Positions 1 to 10,436 of a stretch of DNA of 64,000 nt are shown here, one piece after another. The translations under genes were made by a program, and so were the position numbers. The stretch lies in contig NZ_LGHL01000037.1 of the NCBI RefSeq assembly GCF_001908205.1, positions 1-64,000 of the forward strand, given 5' to 3'. Source of the stretch: Bradyrhizobium sp. NAS80.1 (lineage in GTDB: Bacteria; Pseudomonadota; Alphaproteobacteria; Rhizobiales; Xanthobacteraceae). Each line of letters opens with the position of its first letter. The first letter of the stretch is position 1. Below the pieces are notes generated by a model. The model worked only from the letters and a program-made list of their open reading frames with translations, searched no databases and was not told the DNA's origin.

Positions 1-112
1 CGGAGCTAGAGCCATTTCCGTTCCGATGGAATCGGAACGGGGCTCTAGATTCTTGTTTTGACGCGTTTTCTTTACGCGAACCGGTATCCACTTCGCTCGA
101 AAACGCTCTAGT
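1..112. repeat. Dispersed palindromic repeat (hairpin plus conserved tail)
   Basis: The stretch opens with nested inverted repeats: CTAGAGCC pairs with GGGCTCTAG and, inside it, CGTTCCGAT pairs with ATCGGAACG around a 3-nt loop. A tail follows with TTTTGACGCG, GAACCGGTATCCAC and CGAAAACGCTCT. The architecture (hairpin, then an ACCG..CCAC-like tail) resembles the repeats at 4789-4902 and 11846-11932, though the bases differ. The stop codon of the neighbouring anti-sigma gene (108-110) lies inside it. From memory this is a common intergenic element of Bradyrhizobium; its function is unknown. Confidence 0.6.
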
Positions 113-746
113 ACCGCAGGACTTTCGAGCCGACCGCCGCGCCGATCGCCGTCACCACCGCGGTTGCGATCGTGTACCAGGTCGCGACGAACAACGGCGA
201 GTCGTCAGTGCAATGCGCCGCATAGAGCGTCGCGGCGAGCCCCGCCGAGAGCAAGCCGGCCAGTGCTCCCGCAAGCGCGGGGCGCGAGGGTGCGCCGTGC
301 CGCAGGCCAAACAATGCGCCCGCGAGCAGCGGCAGCGACATCGCGGGGATTGCCAACAGGCAGGCCCTGGAATTCTTGCCCATCAGCCGCATCGTCATCG
401 GCATCGCCGGCGCCATCATCGTTTCGCTGCCGATCGCAACCGCAAGCAGGCCCACGGGAAGCAGCAGCAGCCAGCCCCAGCCGCGCATCAAGGCCTCGGG
501 CCGCGACAGATGCAGACTGACGATGATGGCGGGGATCGCGAGCGACAGCGTGACCGCGAACTTCATGTCGAAGAACGGGTTGTGCATCGCGCTCATCACG
601 TCGGCGCGCACGCCGAGGGTCGTCGCAAAGATCAGGATCGACAGGGGCGCCGCCACCAGCAGCGCCATCGTCAGCATGGCGCCGACGCGCGGAGCGCGGT
701 GGGCGTTGTCGGCCGCGAGCGTGCGAATGAGTTGATCGGTATCCAT
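108..746 (-). CDS. osrA: Anti-sigma factor, NrsF/DUF1109 family (OsrA-like)
   Basis: A 212-residue inner-membrane protein with about six hydrophobic segments (roughly 23-43, 62-80, 91-107, 128-147, 156-175, 185-207) and a short cytoplasmic N-terminus, the layout of NrsF-type anti-sigma factors. Its only two cysteines are C129 and C179. Known: in B. diazoefficiens OsrA holds EcfF inactive and a cysteine numbered 129 is needed for release under oxidative stress; the same number here supports orthology. Its start lies 2 nt after the sigma factor stop, so the two are cotranscribed. Inferred role: membrane-bound redox sensor that sequesters the sigma factor encoded at 749-1294. A heavy-metal-sensing NrsF role, as in Caulobacter, is the alternative. 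Confidence 0.78.
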   Translation of the reverse strand: MDTDQLIRTLAADNAHRAPRVGAMLTMALLVAAPLSILIFATTLGVRADVMSAMHNPFFDMKFAVTLSLAIPAIIVSLHLSRPEALMRGWGWLLLLPVGLLAVAIGSETMMAPAMPMTMRLMGKNSRACLLAIPAMSLPLLAGALFGLRHGAPSRPALAGALAGLLSAGLAATLYAAHCTDDSPLFVATWYTIATAVVTAIGAAVGSKVLRY

Positions 747-748
747 GA

Positions 749-1294
749 CTAGTGGTCCCGCAGTTTGGCAGTGAGCGCTGCAAGTCCGCGATGCAGCGCG
801 ACCCGCACCGCACCTTCGCTCATCGAAAATTTTGCCGCCGTGTCCTTGATCGAAGCGCTATCGACAGCGATCGACTGCAACACGTCGCGCTGGCGCTGCG
901 GCAGGGTGTTGAGCTGTGCTGCGACCTCGCCCGCCGACGCGGTCTCCTCCGGCACCTCGCCCGGCAGGGCCTCGGCGAAATCGTCGATGTTGACGAAGAC
1001 GCGCTTGCCGCGCCGCCTGAGCGCATCGATCAGCTTGTTGCGGGCGATCGCGAACAGCCACGGCGCGAAGGGAGCTTCGCTGTCCCAGGTGTGCCGTTTC
1101 AGATGCACCGCCAACAGAATCTCCTGCACGATATCCTCGGCCTGGTCGGGAGGCTGGCCTGCCCGCGCCAGACCGCGCCTCGCAGCGGCACGCAGCACCG
1201 GCGTGACCGCCTTCAACAGGTGATGATACGCTGCATCATCGCCCGCCATGGCCGACCGCATCAGGCCGGTCCACTCGTCCTCACGTCCGCGCAC
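749..1294 (-). CDS. ecfF: ECF RNA polymerase sigma factor (EcfF/SigF-like)
   Basis: A 181-residue group IV sigma factor. Region 2 carries AEDIVQEILLAVH and WLFAIARNKLIDALRR (about residues 52-95), an acidic linker follows, and region 4 holds LPQRQRDVLQ and the helix-turn-helix MSEGAVRVALHRGL near the C-terminus. It starts with GTG at 1294, with GAGGGG 6 nt upstream. The anti-sigma gene follows after 2 nt. Known: sigma factors paired with DUF1109 anti-sigma factors respond to peroxide, singlet oxygen or metals and activate themselves and methionine sulfoxide reductase genes. No msr gene is seen in this window. A candidate self-recognised promoter lies at 1315-1339. Confidence 0.82.
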   Translation of the reverse strand: MRGREDEWTGLMRSAMAGDDAAYHHLLKAVTPVLRAAARRGLARAGQPPDQAEDIVQEILLAVHLKRHTWDSEAPFAPWLFAIARNKLIDALRRRGKRVFVNIDDFAEALPGEVPEETASAGEVAAQLNTLPQRQRDVLQSIAVDSASIKDTAAKFSMSEGAVRVALHRGLAALTAKLRDH

Positions 1295-1314
1295 GCGCGC
1301 CCCTCACCATAGAA

Positions 1315-1339
1315 TTCGGCCACTCTTTCAATTTGTTAC
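1315..1339 (-). promoter_or_regulatory. Candidate ECF-type autoregulatory promoter of the sigma/anti-sigma operon
   Basis: Read on the minus strand, GTAAC (1339-1335) and CGAA (1318-1315) are separated by exactly 16 nt, ending about 20 nt before the GTG start. The Caulobacter SigF consensus, as I recall it, is GTAACC and CGAA with a similar gap. The pattern was seen by eye; no transcription start is known. Confidence 0.5.
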
Positions 1340-1349
1340 GTCGGCGCCA

Positions 1350-1373
1350 GCAGATCACGAATTCGTGATCTGC
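1350..1373. promoter_or_regulatory. Perfect 24-bp palindrome in a divergent intergenic region
   Basis: The half-site GCAGATCACGAA is followed directly by its reverse complement, giving 24 bp of uninterrupted dyad symmetry with an EcoRI-like centre. It lies between the sigma gene (start 1294) and the secreted protein gene (start 1586), just upstream of the candidate ECF promoter. A dimeric regulator site is plausible; a loopless palindrome is a poor terminator. No partner is known. Confidence 0.5.
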
Positions 1374-1585
1374 GCCAAGCCTCGCTGTCCGAGCAGCCGC
1401 GGAAGTTCCGCGACGGCTCATAACATCGATCGGTCGCGTCCGCACCCGAGGGCCGGTCACGAAAGGGCGCCCTGCCCCCTTTTCGCCCGGTGTAGCTCGA
1501 AGATTCCCATTTTCTGCCCCGCTGTGGTCACGCCGCAGCGTCTCTGTTCGGTCCCGGGACGGGCGGAATTGGGGAGATCGTCAAC

Positions 1586-2239
1586 ATGATGAAAGCCAGC
1601 GAACGCGCGGCATCGATCCTTCTTGTCGCCGGACTTTTCTTGCTGTTCGGAGGCGTTGCACAGGCAGCGCCGAGTTCGGCTGCAAGCAGCAAATCCGACA
1701 GCGCAGACAAGCAGACCGATGAGGCCAAGCCGAGCAAGCACCGGCGCCACACCTCCAGCCATAGCAGCAGCAAGGCGGCGCAGAAATCCGACGACAAGGC
1801 TGACAAGACGGGCGCCGCGCCGAAGACCGACGAGGCCAAGGCCAACAATGACGTGCCGGCGTCCGGCCAGATGCCGCCGCAAGTCGCCAACGCCAATGCA
1901 CAGGTCGCCGCCGCTGATACGCCGACGGCTGCCGCGGCCTCCGCGATGGCCGGCCGCGCCAACGACAATGTCCAGGCAGCGGCCGATAATACCGCTGATG
2001 CCGAGGCCCAAGTGGTGGCGCCCGATCAGCTCAACGACCTCGACCGCGCCCTGCAACAGGACAACCCGGCGGCGCAAAAGGCGGTGATTGCCGCAACCGA
2101 CGCGCAGCCGCGGCCGGCGCCGGTGATGGCAAGCAGCCAGAGCTCGGCCTGGGACCAGAGCTCCCTGATCGGCAAGATCTTCATCGGCTTCGGCGCGTTC
2201 CTGACACTGGCCTCCGCCGCACGCATGTTCATGGCCTGA
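1586..2239 (+). CDS. Secreted or membrane-anchored Ala/Ser/Lys-rich protein of unknown function
   Basis: 217 residues. The N-terminus has a clear Sec signal (charged start, hydrophobic stretch about 9-23, cleavage after AQA near residue 28). The body (about 30-190) is low-complexity, rich in Ala, Ser, Asp, Lys and Gln with a histidine/arginine patch (KHRRHTSSHSSSK), and looks disordered. A hydrophobic segment at about 194-214 could anchor the C-terminus. I do not recognise a domain. The ATG pair at 1586/1589 follows GGGGAGATCG at about 1572-1581, a good ribosome site. It stands alone and a hairpin follows. Similar orphan proteins are, as far as I recall, common in Bradyrhizobium. Confidence 0.7.
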   Translation: MMKASERAASILLVAGLFLLFGGVAQAAPSSAASSKSDSADKQTDEAKPSKHRRHTSSHSSSKAAQKSDDKADKTGAAPKTDEAKANNDVPASGQMPPQVANANAQVAAADTPTAAAASAMAGRANDNVQAAADNTADAEAQVVAPDQLNDLDRALQQDNPAAQKAVIAATDAQPRPAPVMASSQSSAWDQSSLIGKIFIGFGAFLTLASAARMFMA

Positions 2240-2262
2240 ATCAAGGCCTGGGGGGACCTCGT

Positions 2263-2289
2263 CCGGAACACGCATCTTGCGTGTTCCGG
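2263..2289 (+). terminator. Perfect 12-bp hairpin after the secreted protein gene
   Basis: CCGGAACACGCA (2263-2274), loop TCT, then TGCGTGTTCCGG (2278-2289). A short T run appears only some 20 nt later, so it is a weak intrinsic terminator or an mRNA 3' stabiliser. Confidence 0.5.
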
Positions 2290-2378
2290 CGGCCTTGTTC
2301 CCAGAGCTTTTTGGGCCCCCTTGAAGCCCGCCGCGCCAGCGGGCACATTGCCCGCCCAATCAAAAGCGTGGGTGGAGC

Positions 2379-3158
2379 ATGAGCACGTTCGAACACATCA
2401 TCGTCGAGAGCAAAGGCGCGGTCGGCATCGTCAAGCTGAACCGGCCGAAGATGCTCAATGCGCTCTCCTTCGGCGTCTTCCGCGAGATTGCCGCGGCCGT
2501 TGACGACCTCGAGGCCGATGATGCCATCGGCTGCATCGTCGTGACCGGCAGCGAGAAGGCCTTTGCCGCCGGCGCCGACATCAAGGAGATGCAGCCGAAG
2601 GGCTTCATCGACATGTTCTCGGAGGACTTCGCCGCGATCGGCGGCGATCGCGTCGCGCGCTGCCGCAAGCCGACGATTGCCGCGGTCGCAGGCTACGCGC
2701 TCGGTGGCGGCTGCGAACTCGCCATGATGTGCGACTTCATCATCGCCGCCGACACCGCCAAATTCGGCCAGCCCGAAATCACGCTCGGCACCATTCCCGG
2801 CATCGGCGGCACCCAGCGCCTGACGCGCGCGATCGGCAAGTCCAAGGCAATGGACCTCTGCCTCACCGGCCGCATGATGGATGCAGCAGAAGCCGAGCGC
2901 AGCGGCCTCGTCAGCCGCATCGTGCCGGCCGACAAGCTGATGGACGAAGTCATGGCAGCGGCCGAGAAGATCGCCGCGATGTCGCGCCCTGCGGCCGCGA
3001 TGGCCAAGGAAGCGGTGAACCGCGCCTTCGAAACCACGCTCGCCGAGGGCATGAGCGTCGAGCGCAACCTGTTCCACTCGACCTTCGCGCTGGAAGACCG
3101 CTCCGAGGGCATGGCGGCGTTCATCGAGAAGCGGAAGCCGGTGAACAAGAACCGGTAA
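2379..3158 (+). CDS. Enoyl-CoA hydratase (crotonase family)
   Basis: 259 residues, the normal length of a monofunctional crotonase. It hydrates trans-2-enoyl-CoA in beta-oxidation or in amino-acid/aromatic side-chain breakdown, in the cytoplasm. Both catalytic glutamates are present: E113 in [11 protein letters not shown] and E133 in [13 protein letters not shown]. The oxyanion-hole motif [11 protein letters not shown] spans about 61-71. The ATG at 2379 follows GGTGGAGC at about 2370. It is monocistronic, with no beta-oxidation partners nearby, so the substrate cannot be read from context. Confidence 0.9.
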   Translation: MSTFEHIIVESKGAVGIVKLNRPKMLNALSFGVFREIAAAVDDLEADDAIGCIVVTGSEKAFAAGADIKEMQPKGFIDMFSEDFAAIGGDRVARCRKPTIAAVAGYALGGGCELAMMCDFIIAADTAKFGQPEITLGTIPGIGGTQRLTRAIGKSKAMDLCLTGRMMDAAEAERSGLVSRIVPADKLMDEVMAAAEKIAAMSRPAAAMAKEAVNRAFETTLAEGMSVERNLFHSTFALEDRSEGMAAFIEKRKPVNKNR

Positions 3159-3347
3159 GGCAGGGCCCCCGGCAGTGCTGGGCTAAGTCCCTCCCGCTAT
3201 CCCGGAGGCCCCCTGTGACGCACCTGCAACAAGCAGGGAATACACAGGGGTTTTCCCCGTGGCAGTTTGCCTGCGGGACCGGCGCTGGTTAAAAAGGTAT
3301 GAAGGCCGCCGTCGGCGGGGACGGACAGGCGGGGTTTGCAGGATTAC

Positions 3348-4778
3348 ATGATTGGGCGTGCCGCCAGGGCTGGTCGCGTGATGACGCGACATCGATCGGG
3401 CTTGGGTCCTGTGTTGGCGACATGGACCACGCTGGCGGTCTGTTGCGCCCTACCCTCGGCCGCATGGGCTGAAGCCCTGCCGGAGGCGCTCGTCAAGGCT
3501 TACCAAACCAATCCGCAGCTCAATGCCGCGCGTGCGCGGCAGCGCGCGACGGACGAAAACGTGCCGCAGGCGCTGGCCGGCTACCGGCCGCAGATCGTGG
3601 CGAGCCTCAGCGCCGGCCTGCAGACGGTGCGCAACCTGCTTCCCGACAACACCATCCAGACCGCTAGTCTGAAGCCATGGGTCATCGGCGTCACGGTGAC
3701 GCAGACCCTGTTCAACGGCTTTCGCACCGCCAACAGCGTGCGGGTCGCGGAACTCCAGGTGCAGTCCGGCCGCGAGGCGCTGCGCAACGTCGGTCAGGGC
3801 GTGCTGCTCGACGCGGTCACTGCCTACACCAACGTGCTGGCGAACCAGTCGCTGGTCGAGGCGCAGCGCTCCAACGTCGCGTTCCTGCGCGAGACGCTCG
3901 CCGTCACCCAACGCCGCCTCAATGCCGGCGACGTCACGCCGACCGATACCGCCCAAGCCGAGGCGCGCCTCAACCGCGGCCTTGCCGATCTCAACGCCGC
4001 CGAAGTCGCGCTTGCCGTGAGCCAGGCGACCTACGCCCAGGTGATCGGCAATCCCCCGTCGCAGCTCCGGCCTGCCGAGGTCGTCGACCGCTATCTGCCG
4101 AAGAGCCGCGAGGACTCGATGACGATGGCCATCCGCCAGCATCCGGCGGTGATGGCGGCAGGCTTCGACGTCGATGTCGCCTCGACCAATATCCGCGTCG
4201 CGGAGGGCGCGCTGCTGCCGAGCGCCAGCGTCCAGGGCAGCGCCAGCAAAAGCCGCGACAACGACCCGTCGCTGAGCACCCTCGCCGAGAACCAGGCATC
4301 GATCGTCGCCAGCGTCACCGCGCCGATCTACGACGGCGGCACGGCCGCCTCGCAGACACGCCAGGCCAAGGAGGTCACGGCACAAAGCCGGCTCGTGCTC
4401 GACCAGGTGCGCAACCAGGCGCGCACGGCGGCGGTCAGCGCCTGGGTCGCCAACGAGGGCGCCAAGATCGCGGTCTCGGCCTCGGAGTCCGAGGTGAAGG
4501 CGGCGACCGTCGCGCTCCAGGGCGTGCAGCGCGAGGCCGCCGGCGGACAGCGCACGACGGTCGATGTGCTGAACTCACAGGCCGATTTGATCCAGGCGAA
4601 GGCCCGCCTGATCGGCGCGTTGCGCGACCGCGTCATCGCCTCCTACACGCTGCTCAGCGCCGTGGGCCATCTCGACGTCAAGACCTTGAGCCTGAACACG
4701 CCGGACTACCTGCCCGAGGTGCACTACCACCAGGTCCGCGACGCCTGGCACGGCCTGCGCACGCCCTCGGGGCAGTGA
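3348..4778 (+). CDS. TolC-family outer-membrane channel protein
   Basis: About 476 residues with a signal peptide ending near AWA-EALPEAL and the paired outer-membrane efflux protein repeats of TolC: long coiled-coil segments separated by the strand-forming QTLFNGFRTANSV (about 120) and APIYDGGTAASQTRQ (about 330) motifs. It forms trimeric channels for type I secretion or RND/MFP efflux. ATG 3348 has AGGA 4 nt upstream; ATG 3381 is an alternative that gives a shorter, cleaner signal peptide. No exporter gene is adjacent in the same direction. The RND pump at 5889-9005 lies on the other strand beyond an amidohydrolase, so partnership is possible but unproven. Confidence 0.88.
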   Translation: MIGRAARAGRVMTRHRSGLGPVLATWTTLAVCCALPSAAWAEALPEALVKAYQTNPQLNAARARQRATDENVPQALAGYRPQIVASLSAGLQTVRNLLPDNTIQTASLKPWVIGVTVTQTLFNGFRTANSVRVAELQVQSGREALRNVGQGVLLDAVTAYTNVLANQSLVEAQRSNVAFLRETLAVTQRRLNAGDVTPTDTAQAEARLNRGLADLNAAEVALAVSQATYAQVIGNPPSQLRPAEVVDRYLPKSREDSMTMAIRQHPAVMAAGFDVDVASTNIRVAEGALLPSASVQGSASKSRDNDPSLSTLAENQASIVASVTAPIYDGGTAASQTRQAKEVTAQSRLVLDQVRNQARTAAVSAWVANEGAKIAVSASESEVKAATVALQGVQREAAGGQRTTVDVLNSQADLIQAKARLIGALRDRVIASYTLLSAVGHLDVKTLSLNTPDYLPEVHYHQVRDAWHGLRTPSGQ

Positions 4779-4788
4779 TATCCTGCTG

Positions 4789-4902
4789 TAGGGTAGCACC
4801 CTAAAGCGCGATAAGATTGGGATGAATCGTCATCGCGCTTTAGGTTGTTGTTTGAGCATGATCTTCTCGGAAAACCGCTGCACACTTTTCCGGATCATGC
4901 TG
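4789..4902. repeat. Dispersed palindromic repeat, copy with GCATGATC tail
   Basis: A small hairpin TAGGGT-AGC-ACCCTA (4789-4803) leads into AAAGCGCGAT pairing with ATCGCGCTTT (to about 4841), then a conserved tail with TTGTTTGAGCATGATC, TCGGAAAACCGCTGC and TTTTCCGGATCATGCT, whose two ends (GCATGATC / GATCATGC) are again inverted. A near-identical copy lies at 11846-11932. It ends about 47 nt before the amidohydrolase start, so it is part of the leader of that gene or sits at its promoter. Confidence 0.75.
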
Positions 4903-4949
4903 TAGCTCGACATTTCGCTGTCTTCGTCCTCTACGCCGCCGGAGTAGCC

Positions 4950-5861
4950 ATGACCGACAAAGTCCACGCGCGTGCAGCCCAACCCGCGACGACGATCAAT
5001 TTCGACGTCCCGGCCCATGCCTGCGACTGCCACACTCACATCCATGGCGATGTCGAAAAATTTCCGTTCTTCGCTGGGCGCGTCTATACGCCGGGGCCAG
5101 CCTCCCCGGAGGAGATGGCGGCGCTGCACAGGGCGCTGCATATCGAGCGGGTGGTGATCGTCACCCCCAGCGTCTACGGCATGGACAATTCCTCCAGCCT
5201 GTTCGGCATGAAGGCGCGTGGCGCGACCGCGCGCGGGGTGGCTGTGATCGACGACAAGACGACGGAAGCCCAACTCGACGCGATGCAAGCGGCCGGTTTC
5301 CGCGGCATCCGCATCAATCTCGCAACCGACGGCGTCAACGATCCCAATGTCGGCCGTGCCCGCTTAACCGCCGCCGTGGAGCGCATGAAGGCCCGTCGCT
5401 GGCATGTGCAGCTCTACACGACGCTGCCGATGATCTCGGCGATCAGGGATCTCGTGCTGGCTGCGCCCGTGCCGGCGGTGTTCGACCATTTTGGTGGCGC
5501 TGAAGCCTCGCTCGGGCTGGAACAGCCTGGATTTTCCGATCTGATCGAGCTCGTGAAATCCGGCAAAGCCTATGTCAAAATCTCCGGCGCCTATCGCTCG
5601 TCAAAGCTCGGGCCCGACTATCAGGACATGGCGCCCTATGCGCGGGCACTGATCGCAGCGAACGCGGACCGCATCGTCTGGGGGACCGACTGGCCGCATC
5701 CCGACTCCGTTCCAGTGCCCGGACGAAAGTCGACTGACGTCGCGCCTTTCTACAACATCGACGACGGCCTTCTGCTCAACCAGCTTCCTGTGTGGGCGCC
5801 GGATGCGGATGTGCGCAAGAAGATCCTGGCCGACAATCCGGCGCGCCTCTACGGATTCTGA
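4950..5861 (+). CDS. Amidohydrolase family TIM-barrel hydrolase (lactonase-like)
   Basis: 303 residues of the amidohydrolase-2 fold. The metal-binding CDCHTHIH motif is at about 29-36, DHFGG follows in the middle, and the C-terminal strand bears WGTDWPHP with the conserved aspartate. Relatives are 2-pyrone-4,6-dicarboxylate lactonase, aminocarboxymuconate decarboxylase and L-fucono-lactonase; PDC/fucono-lactonase-like hydrolysis of a cyclic ester is the best guess. The frame is open back to 4845, but that stretch is repeat sequence; ATG 4950 has GGAG 5 nt upstream. It stands alone between convergent RND genes and tolC, so the substrate is unknown. Confidence 0.8.
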   Translation: MTDKVHARAAQPATTINFDVPAHACDCHTHIHGDVEKFPFFAGRVYTPGPASPEEMAALHRALHIERVVIVTPSVYGMDNSSSLFGMKARGATARGVAVIDDKTTEAQLDAMQAAGFRGIRINLATDGVNDPNVGRARLTAAVERMKARRWHVQLYTTLPMISAIRDLVLAAPVPAVFDHFGGAEASLGLEQPGFSDLIELVKSGKAYVKISGAYRSSKLGPDYQDMAPYARALIAANADRIVWGTDWPHPDSVPVPGRKSTDVAPFYNIDDGLLLNQLPVWAPDADVRKKILADNPARLYGF

Positions 5862-5888
5862 TACGCTGCGGGCGACGGATTTCGGCGA

Positions 5889-9005
<3,117 letters not shown>

Positions 9006-9033
9006 TCAGGTCTTCAGTTTCTTCTGTCGTCGA

Positions 9034-10278
9034 TCAGCTACCGGACGCCGCGCGGTCGATGAACAGGCTGCCACGGGTGATGATCTGCTCGCCGGGCTTC
9101 AGGTTGCTCGTGACCTCGACGACATTGCCATTGATGAGGCCGATCTTGATGTGGCGCAGCTCGACCGACTTGTCCTCGCGCGCGACCCAGATCCGGACCT
9201 GGTCGGCTTCGTAGATCAGCGCTTGCTTCGGCACGGCCGGTGCGGCACGGCCGCTGGCCGAGTAGATGGTCACATTGGCGAACATCTCCGGCTTGAGCAG
9301 CCCGTCCTTGTTGTCGAAGGTGGCGCGAACCAACAGGCGGCGGGTGTTGGGGTCGATCGCTGCGGCGACGTAGTTGATCTTGGCCGTAAACGGATGGCCA
9401 GGCAGCGCCATGACATTGAAGGCAATATCCTGACCGACATTGACCGAGGCCGCATCGCTTTCGCGGACGAAAGCCGTGAGCCAGACCGTCGACAGGTCGC
9501 CGATCACGAACACGGGGTCGCTGGCGCCCGCGCTGACATACTGGCCGGGGCCGATCTTGCGCTGCACGACCGTGCCCGCGAGCGGCGAATAGATCGTGAT
9601 CTCCGGATTGATGGCGCCCTTGTCCTGGAAGGACTTGATCGACTCGTCGGTGAAACCGAGGATGCGCAACTTGTTGCGGGCGGCCTCCAGCGCCGTCACT
9701 GAGGAGCGCATGTCGTTCTGCGCCTGGACCTGGGTCGCCTCCGCCTGCTGATAATCCTTCAGCGGAACGGCGTGCCCCTCATAGAGGTCCTTGGCACGCT
9801 TGAACTGGATGTCGGCGAGTTCGAGGGCCGACTTCGCCTTGTTCTGCGACGTCATCGCCGAGATGAAATCGTTCTGGGCCTGCACGGTGTCGGCGGCCTC
9901 GATTGTGAACAGCGGTTGACCTTGTGTGACGCTCTCGCCCGGCTTGACGAGCAGCTTGGTCACCCGGCCGGCATAGGGCGAGAACACCGGTGTCGAGCGG
10001 TCCTCGTCGACCGCGATCTTGCCTTCGGTGACGTACTCGGCGCGGAAGGCTTTCTCCTTGACCGGCTCAATCGTCAGCGTCGCCCATTCGGACGGTGTCG
10101 GCATGAAGTTTTGGGCGTTCCTGCGCGACTGGCTGGAGATTTCGGAGTGCCTCTTCTCCTTGGCGCCCGCATAGAGGAAGCCGTAGGCCCCGGCACCGGC
10201 AAGTGCCAGTAAAACCACGGATGTAATCACCCGCTGTTTTGTAAGCACCTGCAATCGCTTGGTATTTTTAGCTACCAT
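9034..10278 (-). CDS. RND periplasmic adaptor (HlyD/CusB-like membrane fusion protein)
   Basis: 414 residues with one N-terminal membrane anchor (about 19-37), a barrel-sandwich/lipoyl half (FSPYAGRVTKLLVKPGESV), an alpha-hairpin (about 150-210), the second lipoyl half (IYSPLAGTVVQRKIGPGQYV), a beta-barrel and a membrane-proximal domain. It links the permease at 5889-9005 to an outer-membrane channel; the TolC protein at 3348-4778 is a candidate. No methionine cluster or His-rich metal-binding tail is visible, unlike classical CusB or CzcB. It is first in the operon. Three CTGACA heptamers with 11-bp period lie 130 nt upstream. Confidence 0.88.
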   Translation of the reverse strand: MVAKNTKRLQVLTKQRVITSVVLLALAGAGAYGFLYAGAKEKRHSEISSQSRRNAQNFMPTPSEWATLTIEPVKEKAFRAEYVTEGKIAVDEDRSTPVFSPYAGRVTKLLVKPGESVTQGQPLFTIEAADTVQAQNDFISAMTSQNKAKSALELADIQFKRAKDLYEGHAVPLKDYQQAEATQVQAQNDMRSSVTALEAARNKLRILGFTDESIKSFQDKGAINPEITIYSPLAGTVVQRKIGPGQYVSAGASDPVFVIGDLSTVWLTAFVRESDAASVNVGQDIAFNVMALPGHPFTAKINYVAAAIDPNTRRLLVRATFDNKDGLLKPEMFANVTIYSASGRAAPAVPKQALIYEADQVRIWVAREDKSVELRHIKIGLINGNVVEVTSNLKPGEQIITRGSLFIDRAASGS

Positions 10279-10407
10279 GGGGCCCGGTCATATCTGCGAT
10301 GATCTCGGCAGAAGACTGCCTCATCGGTCGCGCTAATAGTGCTGAATCGAGATTTCAAACAACCTAAAAAACGCTGGGCGTCCTTCGGTTACGTTAAAAT
10401 TTGCGAC

Positions 10408-10436
10408 ATGTCAGATCCTTGTCAGCTTCATGTCAG
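10408..10436 (-). promoter_or_regulatory. Three direct heptamers CTGACAT/A at 11-bp period (OmpR/PhoB-type operator)
   Basis: On the minus strand CTGACAT (10436-10430), CTGACAA (10425-10419) and CTGACAT (10414-10408) are each separated by 4 nt (GAAG, GGAT). Tandem heptamers with 4-nt spacers are how OmpR/PhoB-type winged-helix response regulators bind; the Pho box is CTGTCAT-N4-CTGTCAT. The array faces the RND adaptor gene, 130 nt away, and its far end overlaps the stop of the CoA-transferase gene. No two-component genes lie close by. Confidence 0.55.

Noticed and set aside
1457..2359. 300-codon minus-strand frame over the secreted protein gene
   Set aside because: The plus-strand frame has a signal peptide and a ribosome site; the antisense frame has neither and is Gly/Arg-rich.
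4845..4949. 35-codon N-terminal extension of the amidohydrolase resembling a membrane segment
   Set aside because: It is translated repeat sequence also present at 11846-11932; ATG 4950 has a GGAG site.
10408..10436. Calling the heptamer array a Pho box
   Set aside because: The heptamer is CTGACAT/A rather than CTGTCAT, and no phosphate gene is involved; only the spacing agrees.
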